From NCBI RefSeq assembly GCF_900186125.1, contig NZ_FYBQ01000002.1, positions 62,001 through 126,000 on the forward strand: DNA of 64,000 nucleotides, given 5' to 3'. The position numbers and the translations under genes are program-made. Source of the stretch: Listeria goaensis. Its GTDB lineage: Bacteria > Bacillota > Bacilli > Lactobacillales > Listeriaceae. Below the pieces are notes generated by a model. It saw nothing but the letters and a program-made list of their open reading frames with translations. It made no database searches and was not told where the DNA came from. Below are positions 7,351 to 15,123 of the stretch, piece by piece; position 1 is the stretch's first letter, and each line of letters begins with the position of its first letter.

Positions 7351-8727
7351 TTATTGTTGTTGCAGTGCCGGCAATTCATTTTTATTCAGTCTATTCAAGT
7401 AAGGAATCATCATTATGGTTCCCGTAATAAAAGCAATTCCTTCCGTTACCGTCATTGACCAAATCAAACCGTTCAAGCCGTAGAAATAATGCAACAGCAA
7501 AACAACTGGAATGAAGAAAGTTCCTTGAATAGTTGCCATAATCCCAGTCTGAGCACCCAAACCAGACGCCTGGAAGATTCCAGTAAATAAACCGGAAAAA
7601 CCGTTAAAGACCGAGGAAATGAGTTGAGCAGCAAGAATGGTTAAGCCGACTTGAATGACACGTGGATCACTGGTAAATAAACTTAATACGGGTACGCGGA
7701 ATAAGTAAGCCAAAAGGGCAAAGAGGATTGAGATTCCCCCGATCCATAAAGAAACTTCCTTCAACGCTTCTTTTAAGCGTTTCGTGTTATGTGCGGAGAA
7801 GCTATAGGCAAATAATGGCATCACACCTAAAAATAGCCCCATCGTCAAAAATTCAGGTAGTTGGGTGATTCGAACGGCTATGCCAAAGCTAGCAACGACA
7901 TTATCACCGTATTCAACGGAAAAATTGTTTAACAATAAAGTTGTGACAATCATGAATGCAGATTTAAACAATTCCGAGACCCCAATTTTGTAAACTTCTA
8001 ATTGATCTTTGATTGAAAGTTTAAATTGCTTCAAGAAGCCTTTTAAAGACGCGCTTTTCTTTTCTAAGAACCAAACATAATAAATCGATGAAGCGAGATT
8101 CGCAATGACGATCGAAATCCCTGCACCAATCATATGCAGATTAAAAACTAAAATCAGTAATGCATCTAAAGCGATACTAACAGCAACACTAATGAACATG
8201 CCATACATGGATTCTTTTGATGCCCCTTCTGAACGAACCAATTGTTCCAAAGCAAAATTTAAAATGAAAGCAAAACTTCCTGCAAAAAGGATTGTTGCGT
8301 ATTGTTTTGTATAAAGTAATGTTTGACCATCTGCGCCAAGTAAGTGGACAAATTGATTCATGAAGATGATTGCGACAATTCCAATAATCACACCAAATAG
8401 GATGCTCATGTAAAAAGAATAACCAGCCACCTTTCGACCCTTTTGCTCGTCACCACGGCCTAATAAGCGCGTGATAAAGGTTCCTCCTCCAACTCCAAAC
8501 ATATTCCCAAAAGCCATCAAAATGATTGTAATTGGTAACGCCAAAGTAATCGCGGACATCATATTCGTATCATTTAGCAGACCAATAAAGAAAGCATTGA
8601 TTAAATTGTAGACCGTCGTTGCTGAGATTCCGACCATCATCGGTATTGACAAATGGGCGATAGCTTTGCGGATTGGCGCTTCCTTTAAATAGTAAATATT
8701 TGATTCATTAACTTCTAATTCTTCCAT
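7351..8727 (-). CDS. MATE family multidrug efflux transporter (MepA-like)
   Basis: Cation-coupled drug exporter of 458 residues with about twelve predicted membrane helices in two MatE repeats (roughly residues 20-215 and 240-440). MatE-type sequence is visible in PMMVGISATTVYNLINAFFIG and the repeat-two region LFKSAFMIVTTLLLNNFSVEYG. It lies 80 bp downstream of a MarR-type gene on the same strand, with GTTAG palindromes in between, the same arrangement as Staphylococcus mepR-mepA. Likely substrates are cationic dyes, biocides and fluoroquinolones (family inference). Confidence 0.87.
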   Translation of the reverse strand: MEELEVNESNIYYLKEAPIRKAIAHLSIPMMVGISATTVYNLINAFFIGLLNDTNMMSAITLALPITIILMAFGNMFGVGGGTFITRLLGRGDEQKGRKVAGYSFYMSILFGVIIGIVAIIFMNQFVHLLGADGQTLLYTKQYATILFAGSFAFILNFALEQLVRSEGASKESMYGMFISVAVSIALDALLILVFNLHMIGAGISIVIANLASSIYYVWFLEKKSASLKGFLKQFKLSIKDQLEVYKIGVSELFKSAFMIVTTLLLNNFSVEYGDNVVASFGIAVRITQLPEFLTMGLFLGVMPLFAYSFSAHNTKRLKEALKEVSLWIGGISILFALLAYLFRVPVLSLFTSDPRVIQVGLTILAAQLISSVFNGFSGLFTGIFQASGLGAQTGIMATIQGTFFIPVVLLLHYFYGLNGLIWSMTVTEGIAFITGTIMMIPYLNRLNKNELPALQQQ

Positions 8728-8743
8728 AATAATCCCTTCTTTT

Positions 8744-8772
8744 GTTAGATTTATAAATGTTAGATTTCTAAC
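8744..8772. promoter_or_regulatory. GTTAG-type operator upstream of the MATE gene
   Basis: The perfect palindrome GTTAGATTTCTAAC (8759-8772) and another GTTAG at 8744-8748 lie just upstream of the MATE start. The same motif occurs upstream of the MarR gene. It resembles the GTTAG signature of MepR operators, so the MarR protein probably represses the transporter here. Confidence 0.65.
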
Positions 8773-8784
8773 TATAAGATTGCA

Positions 8785-8801
8785 AGCAGTTAGTAACTGC
8801 T
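8785..8801. repeat. 17-base palindrome between MarR and MATE genes
   Basis: AGCAGTTAGTAACTGCT is a perfect dyad about a central G, 7 bases past the MarR stop. There is no T-tract. It may be an additional operator or an RNA hairpin separating the two genes. Confidence 0.4.
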
Positions 8802-8807
8802 CGTTCG

Positions 8808-9227
8808 TTAGAGGCTGCGATCGATTTTTCTTAGTAAAGCTGTCAATTGCTGGACTTCTTCTTCGCTTAAAGCGTGGACTAGTTCTTTTTCTGCCTCATA
8901 AAAAGCTTCATTGGTTTCAGCAATCAGCGCTTTTCCTTTTGGCAGTGCGTAAATATTTTTCTGCCTTTCATTGTTTCCAGGTATGCGTCGCTCAATATAC
9001 CCTTTTTTCTCTAATCCCTGCAACATACTTGTGATGCTTGCACTACGGCGTTGAAACACTTCTGCCAAGTCTTTTTGAATCAATCCTTTGTCTTCATTTT
9101 GCGCGATATAAGAAATCATCCGACCTTGTTGCGAACTAACCCCCATATCTTTGACACGCTTTTCCATCGATTCGCGGGATTTATGCATGATGGAACGTAA
9201 CAAATTCGAAACTACCATTTTATCCAA
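8808..9227 (-). CDS. MarR family regulator (MepR-like)
   Basis: Winged-helix repressor of 139 residues. The recognition region is visible as LIQKDLAEVFQRRSASITSML followed by the wing GYIERRIPGNNERQKNIYAL, with long N- and C-terminal dimerisation helices. Three GTTAG-type palindromes flank the gene, two upstream and one in front of the MATE exporter, which indicates autoregulation and repression of the exporter relieved by drug binding, as in MepR. RBS AGGAGGG is 13 bases upstream of the chosen start, so an internal start such as Met4 is possible. Confidence 0.83.
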   Translation of the reverse strand: MDKMVVSNLLRSIMHKSRESMEKRVKDMGVSSQQGRMISYIAQNEDKGLIQKDLAEVFQRRSASITSMLQGLEKKGYIERRIPGNNERQKNIYALPKGKALIAETNEAFYEAEKELVHALSEEEVQQLTALLRKIDRSL

Positions 9228-9251
9228 AATAATCCCTCCTACACCAAATAA

Positions 9252-9338
9252 TTAGATATCTAACTGTTAGAAATAAATATACACGCTTTAAAATAGAATG
9301 TCAACTATAAATTTTATATCTAACAATTAGAATTCTAA
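9252..9338. promoter_or_regulatory. Operator pair upstream of the MarR gene
   Basis: TTAGATATCTAA (9252-9263), GTTAG (9266-9270), ATCTAAC (9318-9324) and TTAGAATTCTAA (9327-9338) lie in an AT-rich promoter region. They share the TTAGA/TCTAA half-site with the MATE-proximal palindrome, which supports autoregulation by the MarR protein. Confidence 0.65.
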
Positions 9339-9380
9339 TAAATCGGCAAAAATTTTCGGATTTCTTAATAAAATTAATTT

Positions 9381-9413
9381 AAAAAAACGCGAAACTCATG
9401 GAGATTCGCGTTT
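9381..9413 (-). terminator. Terminator of the ABC/TetR operon
   Basis: Stem AAACGCGAA (9385-9393) with TTCGCGTTT (9405-9413) and a T-tract on the minus strand (9381-9387), downstream of the TetR gene. Confidence 0.85.
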
Positions 9414-9444
9414 CTAAGCCTTGCTAGGCCCACCTACAGATTAA

Positions 9445-10104
9445 TCATTTAACAAGACCTTGCATCATATAGCGGACTGTGAAATTAATTTCGGCTTCGT
9501 CGTCCCATGCTGCATCAGGCATGACGATGAAGCGGGTGAGGATAAATCCGACGATATTGGTAATCAAAGCGCGCATGATGGTGCTGTTCGGCATGTCTGC
9601 CAGTTCGCCTTTTTCTTTGTAGAAATCGATGAGCGCATCAAAATGCTCTTTTACGTGCGTCATGAAAATCTCAGAAAATTGCGTTCGCAATTCGTCATGA
9701 TACATGAGTTCCATAAAGTAAATTTTAATGACTTTTCCGTTGTCTTTTGCGAATTCAAAACGGTTTTTGATGATAGCTTTTAGGAACGTCTCAAAATCGG
9801 CATACTCCTTTTGGAACACTTCTTCGGCGAAATCTTGCGCTAAAAACGGGACGACTCCTTCAATTAAGGTTGGCATCGTAATTGCCATCAGCAAATCTTT
9901 TTTCGTTTTATAGTGCCGGAAAATCGTTCCTTCTGCTACGCCGGCGCGTTTTGCAATTTCACTCGTACTCGTAGCAGAAAAACCTTTTTCGGCAAAAAGC
10001 TCAATGGCGGCTTTGATAATGTTTTTTTGCTTCTCGCTCATTCGCTTATCTTTTTCTGTGACGTCTAAAATCTGGCGTAAAAGGTCAGTTGGTTGTTTCT
10101 CCAA
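9445..10104 (-). CDS. TetR family regulator of the adjacent ABC exporter
   Basis: Repressor of 219 residues. The TetR DNA-binding domain occupies about residues 22-70, with the helix-turn-helix TSTSEIAKRAGVAEGTIFRHYKTKKDLL. The rest is a helical ligand domain. It starts with TTG behind GGAGGAAACAAA and lies 12 bp after the ABC permease, so it is the last gene of a three-gene operon. The operon promoter carries a TGAGT-N4-ACTCA dyad, the TGAGTGA-type half-site often used by this family, so autoregulation is likely. The order matches EGD-e lmo0924-0926 (from memory). Confidence 0.87.
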   Translation of the reverse strand: MEKQPTDLLRQILDVTEKDKRMSEKQKNIIKAAIELFAEKGFSATSTSEIAKRAGVAEGTIFRHYKTKKDLLMAITMPTLIEGVVPFLAQDFAEEVFQKEYADFETFLKAIIKNRFEFAKDNGKVIKIYFMELMYHDELRTQFSEIFMTHVKEHFDALIDFYKEKGELADMPNSTIMRALITNIVGFILTRFIVMPDAAWDDEAEINFTVRYMMQGLVK

Positions 10105-10116
10105 ATTTGTTTCCTC

Positions 10117-11244
10117 CTATACTTTTCGATATTTCTTTAAGGCAAAGATGTTGAGAATTAAAAAGGCCGCTACGAATAGAAGAAGAATGTAGAAATCACC
10201 GGCGAAACTACTGAAACCCTCTCCTTTAATCATAATGCTTTGTAGTGCTTGTGCGCCGTAATACATCGGCATGATATGTGCAATCCATTGCAGCCAGTCG
10301 GCCATTCCTTCGAGTGGGAAAATTCCGCAGAAGAGAATTTGCGGCACAATCACGATTGGAATGAATTGGATAATTTGAAATTCGTTGTTGGCGAATGTGG
10401 AAAGCAACATGCCGAGTGCGAGCGAGGCCATTGCGAGCGTTAGCGTGATGAGTAAGACATACCAAATGGAGCCGTTTTGAATCATATCGAGTACTTGAAC
10501 GGAATAGATGGCAACTAGGACGGATTGAAGGAGTGCAAATATCCCAAAGCCAATCATATAGCCGAGTTCAATTTCGATGCGCTTAATTGGTGTGGCCATC
10601 AGGCGTTCAAGCGTACCGGTCGTGCGTTCGCGCAAAAATGAAATGCCGGCAATTAGGAATACGAAGAAGAATACGAAAAAGCCGATGAAAATTGGGCCAA
10701 TGGTATCAAAAAATGTCGTATCTTGGTCGCCGTAAACATAGTGCGCTTCCACTTGAATATCTGCGCCATTTGTTGGCATGGTAATCGTATTTCCTTGCAT
10801 ATTCGCACCGCTTGCTTGCATTTGTTTGGCAAGGGTTTCCAATTGTTTGGCAGCATCTTTCATTGCGGTCTCTTGTTCTTTTAACAGAGCACCTTGCATT
10901 TTCATCGCAATTTGTTTACTTTTTGTAGGATCGCTGTTTTCATAGGTGATGGTTAATTGGCTGTCAGATAAATCGATGAAGGCATCTAAATCATCCTTTT
11001 CAATTTTTTCCTTTGGACTCGAATCATTCTCATATTTTTTTACAGATAAATCACTTTTCTCGAGTTGTGTGATCATGCTATCTGTCATGCCGTGAACGCC
11101 AATTTTGGGATTTACAGAATCGCTGTCGAATAGGAAATTGAGTAGCGTGATGAGAAGCAGCGGCGCAATAAACATCAGTGCGAGCGTGCGTTTATCTCGT
11201 TTAAACTGGTTGGCGATTCGCTTTACAATGGCTAAAACTCTCAT
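10117..11244 (-). CDS. ABC-2 type exporter permease
   Basis: Membrane subunit of 375 residues. One helix lies near residues 20-38, then an extracytoplasmic domain with a Met/Gln-rich coiled stretch around residues 100-160, and five helices from about residue 185. The segment FLRERTTGTLERLMATPI is the hallmark of ABC2_membrane_3 (YhgE/DrrB-like) permeases. It overlaps the ATPase gene by 4 bp, so translation is coupled. The substrate is unknown; toxic lipophilic compounds are a common cargo of this class. Confidence 0.85.
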   Translation of the reverse strand: MRVLAIVKRIANQFKRDKRTLALMFIAPLLLITLLNFLFDSDSVNPKIGVHGMTDSMITQLEKSDLSVKKYENDSSPKEKIEKDDLDAFIDLSDSQLTITYENSDPTKSKQIAMKMQGALLKEQETAMKDAAKQLETLAKQMQASGANMQGNTITMPTNGADIQVEAHYVYGDQDTTFFDTIGPIFIGFFVFFFVFLIAGISFLRERTTGTLERLMATPIKRIEIELGYMIGFGIFALLQSVLVAIYSVQVLDMIQNGSIWYVLLITLTLAMASLALGMLLSTFANNEFQIIQFIPIVIVPQILFCGIFPLEGMADWLQWIAHIMPMYYGAQALQSIMIKGEGFSSFAGDFYILLLFVAAFLILNIFALKKYRKV

Positions 11245-11963
11245 TTTGTCACCCTCCCAAATTTCAAGAATGCATCTTCTAACTTGCCGCTTTCCGTTTC
11301 ACTCGCGAGCTCGTCAGGCGTACCTTCCGCAATAATCCGTCCCTCGCGCACCATCGCAAGACGATCACATTTTTCCGCCTCGTCCATGACATGCGTCGTC
11401 ACAAGAATACATTTTCCCGCGTTTTTCAGCTCATTCAGTTCGTCCCAAATCGATTTCCGCAGTTCCGGGTCGATGCCGACAGTTGGCTCGTCCAAAATCA
11501 GCACATCCGGGTCCGCGAGCACTGCAATCGCAAGCGATAACCGCCGTTTCATTCCACCCGAATAGGCACTTACTTTTTTGTTTAAATCATCGGTCAAGTT
11601 CACAAGCTTAGCCGCATAAGCTATCCTTTCGCGTTTTATCGCCCCTTTGAGCAAATAAAGCGAGGCGAAGAAATCCAAGTTTTCCTTAGCCGTCAAATCC
11701 ACATACAACGCGTCTGATTGCGCCATATAGCCGATTTGGTTCATCACGCTAAGCGTTGGCATTTTAGCATTCAGCACATGTACTTCCCCGCTATCCGCTC
11801 TCTCCATGCCAACAATCGCTTTCACAAGCGTCGTCTTACCAGCACCAGAAGGACCGATAAGCCCATAAATTTCCCCTTTATTCACGTTCATTGTCACATC
11901 AAATAAAATCTGCTTATTATGAAACTGGATATTCAATTTTTCCGTCGAAATAACCGCTTCCAT
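11241..11963 (-). CDS. ABC transporter ATP-binding protein
   Basis: Cytoplasmic ATPase of 240 residues powering the adjacent permease. Walker A GPSGAGKTT (about 37-45), signature YSGGMKRRLS, Walker B VLILDEPTVGIDPE and the switch His in VTTHVMDEAEKC are all intact. It is a DrrA/CcmA-type exporter ATPase. First gene of the TetR-controlled operon. Confidence 0.88.
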   Translation of the reverse strand: MEAVISTEKLNIQFHNKQILFDVTMNVNKGEIYGLIGPSGAGKTTLVKAIVGMERADSGEVHVLNAKMPTLSVMNQIGYMAQSDALYVDLTAKENLDFFASLYLLKGAIKRERIAYAAKLVNLTDDLNKKVSAYSGGMKRRLSLAIAVLADPDVLILDEPTVGIDPELRKSIWDELNELKNAGKCILVTTHVMDEAEKCDRLAMVREGRIIAEGTPDELASETESGKLEDAFLKFGRVTK

Positions 11964-11990
11964 ATCACATTCCCCACTTCAGTTTTTTAA

Positions 11991-12038
11991 TGAGTGATTA
12001 CTCACTTACAATATAAACCTTTTTAATTGGAATGTAAA
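11991..12038 (-). promoter_or_regulatory. Promoter and TetR operator of the ABC operon
   Basis: On the minus strand TTTACA (12033-12038), a 17-base spacer and TATATT (12010-12015) form a good sigma-A promoter. The dyad TGAGT-gatt-ACTCA (11991-12004) covers the start region and is the expected site for the operon's own TetR protein. Confidence 0.75.
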
Positions 12039-12040
12039 GT

Positions 12041-12069
12041 AAAAACCGCCTAGAAAGTCCTAGACGGTT
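12041..12069 (-). terminator. coaA terminator
   Basis: AACCGCCTAG / CTAGACGGTT with a 6-base loop. The single mismatch is a U-G pair in the minus-strand RNA, followed by a T-tract. It overlaps the coaA stop codon. Confidence 0.8.
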
Positions 12070-12988
12070 ATTTGCGCAAATACACATCCGAAATCAGATG
12101 ATTATCCCCTTTATGTAAAATCAAATCAGCGCGGTATTTGGTTTTTTCGATATTTTCTTTTAAGTTTAAGCCGTTAATCGTGTCCCAAATTTCTAGCGCG
12201 TAGTTTTCTGCAACTTGTTCGCTAATTTTGGTATATTGATGGAAATAGGAACTCGTATCTTGGAATGCCGTTTCGCGAAGCATGAAGAAACGTTCTAAAT
12301 ACCAGCGTTTAATACTTTCTTCCGCCGCATCCATATAGATAGCGAAATCAAAAAAGTCGCGTGGAAAAAAAGTCGCAGTCGCATCCGTTTGCAACACATT
12401 AATTCCCTCAACGATAACAATATCGGGATTTCGAAGCGTGCGCGTTTCTTCCAAAACATCATACGTCAGGTGCGAATAAAGCGGAATTTCGACATTCTTT
12501 TTGTTCGTTTTCAAATCCATCAGAAAATCAATAAACCGATTTTTATCATAACTCTCAGGAAAGCCCTTTTTGTTCATAATCCCGCGTCGCTCAAGCTCCG
12601 CATTCGGGTATAAAAAGCCGTCAGTCGTCACAAGTTCCACTTCACGGGTTTTTGAAAACCAGCGATCAAGCATGAGCTTCAGCACACGTGCTGTGGTACT
12701 TTTACCAACTGCAACCGACCCAGCAAGCGCGATAATGAAAGGCGGACGTTCCTCTTTCTTCTTCAAGTATTCCATTTTTTCACCGTGAATAAAAATCGCT
12801 TCATGATACTGAATCGCAATTAGTTTTATAAGCGGCAAATAAATTTCTGATATATCCTCAAGAGAAATCCGGTCGTTTAAACCGCGAATTTCTTCCAGTT
12901 CATCTGAAGTTAAAATTTGGTCTTTACTTACTTCAAGTTCCTGCCAATCAGCGCGCGGAAAATGATAGTAATGGCGATAATCATTCAT
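12068..12988 (-). CDS. coaA: Pantothenate kinase type I
   Basis: Phosphorylates pantothenate with ATP, the first step of coenzyme A synthesis. The ATG at 12988 gives 306 residues, the usual length, and is preceded by AAGGATGG. A longer open frame to 13054 has no ribosome site. The P-loop GSVAVGKST lies near residue 98. The type I features ELVTTDGFLYPN and GFPESYD are present. The gene stands alone between a terminator and the DUF1980/permease pair. Confidence 0.93.
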   Translation of the reverse strand: MNDYRHYYHFPRADWQELEVSKDQILTSDELEEIRGLNDRISLEDISEIYLPLIKLIAIQYHEAIFIHGEKMEYLKKKEERPPFIIALAGSVAVGKSTTARVLKLMLDRWFSKTREVELVTTDGFLYPNAELERRGIMNKKGFPESYDKNRFIDFLMDLKTNKKNVEIPLYSHLTYDVLEETRTLRNPDIVIVEGINVLQTDATATFFPRDFFDFAIYMDAAEESIKRWYLERFFMLRETAFQDTSSYFHQYTKISEQVAENYALEIWDTINGLNLKENIEKTKYRADLILHKGDNHLISDVYLRK

Positions 12989-13078
12989 TGTTAAGCCCAT
13001 CCTTTTATCGATTCGTGAAAACGTAAACAGCTCACAAAAATAAGCATAACGCAATCATGTTAAATCCGCAACCAAAAA

Positions 13079-13918
13079 TTAATATTTTCGATAGACGTAA
13101 ACATCTTTTGGCTTGTCCATTTTGGTATAGCTTTCCACATCAAGCGCTGGAATGTTCATTTTAAACGGCGCATAGTAATCTTGCGTAATCTCACCAGATA
13201 CCCTTACCCACGTATCATTTGGCAAGTCTTCTGTCCCATCAGGCATTTTCGCAAGCATCCCAAAAACACCAGAGTCTGCCACACAATGAATAATCCCAAA
13301 GCGAAATAAGAAAACGTTGCCTGATTTTGTGACAGGGTCATTATAAACAAAACCGGTGAACTCAATTTTCTTCCCGGTAAACTCGCCTGGATAGTTATAT
13401 AAAATTTCCATTGTCATTAAATAATTTTCATCGGTTACTATAATCGGATTTTGATTGACGATGGCCGCCTTCTCTTTTTCCATCATTTTTTCATAATCGG
13501 ATTTGCCAAAATAGCCGCTTGTATCAGGTCGTAAAAATTGGTTTGCGGCATAAGGGTCATCGCCCGCCGCATTGTTTTTCGGAAAATGGAAACCTTTCGC
13601 GGACACAATCGTTGAATCAAGTGTGGCGACAGGAAAGAGAAAGCCTACAATTAGCGGGTATGCCAGCAAACTATAAACAAAGATTTTTTTCCAAAGCGTA
13701 TTTTCTCCAGAATGCGTATGCCCCGCGTGATTATGGCTCGCCCCGTCCTCGTCACGAAAAACCATAATAAGCTGAATAGTGGCAAGCAAAAATGACGCTA
13801 TCATCGCCGAAAAGGAGAGATAGGCATACTTCATATTAATATATTTACTAATATCGCCGGAAATGTGCAGAAACATCATATAAAAGCCAAAACCGAATAG
13901 TATAAAAGCGCGTAACAT
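13079..13918 (-). CDS. TIGR03943/DUF1980 family membrane protein (YcgQ-like)
   Basis: Protein of 279 residues resembling Bacillus YcgQ. Helices lie near residues 3-20, 33-55 and 80-98. The loop between helices two and three carries a His cluster (SHNHAGHTHSGE, about 62-73), and a long extracytoplasmic domain follows, containing an OB-like stretch with FRFGIIHCVADSG. RBS GGAGGAG. It follows the permease gene by 15 bp and is in the same operon; the two families usually occur together. The pair is thought to act in metal or small-solute handling, but the function is not established. Confidence 0.75.
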   Translation of the reverse strand: MLRAFILFGFGFYMMFLHISGDISKYINMKYAYLSFSAMIASFLLATIQLIMVFRDEDGASHNHAGHTHSGENTLWKKIFVYSLLAYPLIVGFLFPVATLDSTIVSAKGFHFPKNNAAGDDPYAANQFLRPDTSGYFGKSDYEKMMEKEKAAIVNQNPIIVTDENYLMTMEILYNYPGEFTGKKIEFTGFVYNDPVTKSGNVFLFRFGIIHCVADSGVFGMLAKMPDGTEDLPNDTWVRVSGEITQDYYAPFKMNIPALDVESYTKMDKPKDVYVYRKY

Positions 13919-13933
13919 CGAACTCCTCCTTTT

Positions 13934-14959
13934 CTAAATAATAAGGGCGTAAAGGAACACCACTACTGTGACCGAGGTGACGAGTAATAGTACGAATTTT
14001 GCTTTGAACGACGCGAGCATCATCATGAGGTTTTTAATGTCGAGCATGGGGCCGAAAACGAGAAAGGCGACAATCGACTGTGTGGAAAAAATGCTGCGGA
14101 ATGAGGCGCCAATAAATGCATCTGCTTCGGAGCAGAGCGATAAAATGAAGGCTAGTACCATCATGAGTAAAATGGATAGAACGGGACCGTGTCCAATTTG
14201 CATGAGCGTAGATGTTTTAATGTACGTTTGCATGGCCGCTGCGATAAAGGCGCCAAACACTAAATATTTACCGACGGAAAAAAATTCATCGACAGAATGC
14301 TGTGCGGTATGCCATAATTTTTGCCCGAATTTCATTTCTGCGTGTTGGTGATGTTCGTGGCCATCGTGATGCGCATGAGCATGCGTTTTCGTTTCGTTCG
14401 CCACGCTTTCCATGCCGGCAAATTGCGTGATTGTTGTATCGGTTCCGGCAAATTCAAGTGACGCCGTTTGGACGGTTTCAACTTGTTCGTTTGGCTCAGA
14501 TAAAATTTTCTCTTTCAAACCTTCACCTTTGTAGAAAAAGGCGATTAAATTCCCGACGACCATTGCGACAACGAGGCTGCCGACGACGCGTAAAATTGGG
14601 ATTTCCCATGTACTTCCAAAGGCGACATAGGTTGAGAAAAGGACGACTGGATTAATAATGGGAGCGGTCAGCATAAAAGCGATTCCCGCATGAAGTGGTA
14701 CTCCTTTTTTCAACAAATTACGCACGATGGGAACGATTCCGCATTCACATGATGGGAAAAGGACGCCGATGCACGAACCAATGACGACCGCAAAAAAGCG
14801 ATTTTTTGGGATAACACGTGCGATGAATGCTTCCGAGATAAACATTTGAATGAATCCAGCGATAAACACACCGATTAAGACGAATGGCAATGCTTCTATT
14901 AAAATGGAGATAAAAATCGTATTCATTTGTAAAAATGAGCTAGGTAAATTGCTGAACAA
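13934..14959 (-). CDS. Permease of the UPF0718/DUF318 family (YcgR-like)
   Basis: Integral membrane protein with about eight helices. Motifs SCECGIVPIVRNLLKKGVPLHAGIAFMLTAPIINPV and CSEADAFIGASF are typical of COG0701 permeases. A His-rich cytoplasmic loop (HAHAHHDGHEHHQH, near residues 195-210) suggests metal contact. The longest frame starts at a GTG (15037) inside the preceding terminator stem, which is unlikely. TTG at 14959 has GAAGAAGG 7 bases upstream and gives 341 residues. It is co-transcribed with the DUF1980 gene. Confidence 0.75.
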   Translation of the reverse strand: MFSNLPSSFLQMNTIFISILIEALPFVLIGVFIAGFIQMFISEAFIARVIPKNRFFAVVIGSCIGVLFPSCECGIVPIVRNLLKKGVPLHAGIAFMLTAPIINPVVLFSTYVAFGSTWEIPILRVVGSLVVAMVVGNLIAFFYKGEGLKEKILSEPNEQVETVQTASLEFAGTDTTITQFAGMESVANETKTHAHAHHDGHEHHQHAEMKFGQKLWHTAQHSVDEFFSVGKYLVFGAFIAAAMQTYIKTSTLMQIGHGPVLSILLMMVLAFILSLCSEADAFIGASFRSIFSTQSIVAFLVFGPMLDIKNLMMMLASFKAKFVLLLVTSVTVVVFLYALII

Positions 14960-15025
14960 TTGGTTACCTTCTTCCTGTTTCAAATCTTTGTTTATTCTAT
15001 TCCTATCAGCCGCAGAAATCAAGTT

Positions 15026-15059
15026 AAAAAAGCACACCTTTCAAAATTGAAAGGTGTGC
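15026..15059 (-). terminator. Terminator of the Eis-like gene
   Basis: Perfect 13-bp stem GCACACCTTTCAA / TTGAAAGGTGTGC with a T-tract on the minus strand. It follows directly after dispersed element copy B. Confidence 0.9.
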
Positions 15060-15060
15060 C

Positions 15061-15085
15061 CAGACTGATGACAAACGGCCATCTT
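15061..15085 (-). repeat. Dispersed 3'-end element, copy B
   Basis: On the minus strand, AAGATG then GCCGTTTGTCATCAGTCTG, identical over 19 bases to copy A (3763-3781). It lies in the 3' untranslated region of the Eis-like gene, immediately before its terminator, the same relation to a terminator as copy A. Confidence 0.75.
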
Positions 15086-15123
15086 AGTTCGCTTATTGCG
15101 TTTTATTTGGCTCATTATTCCAT

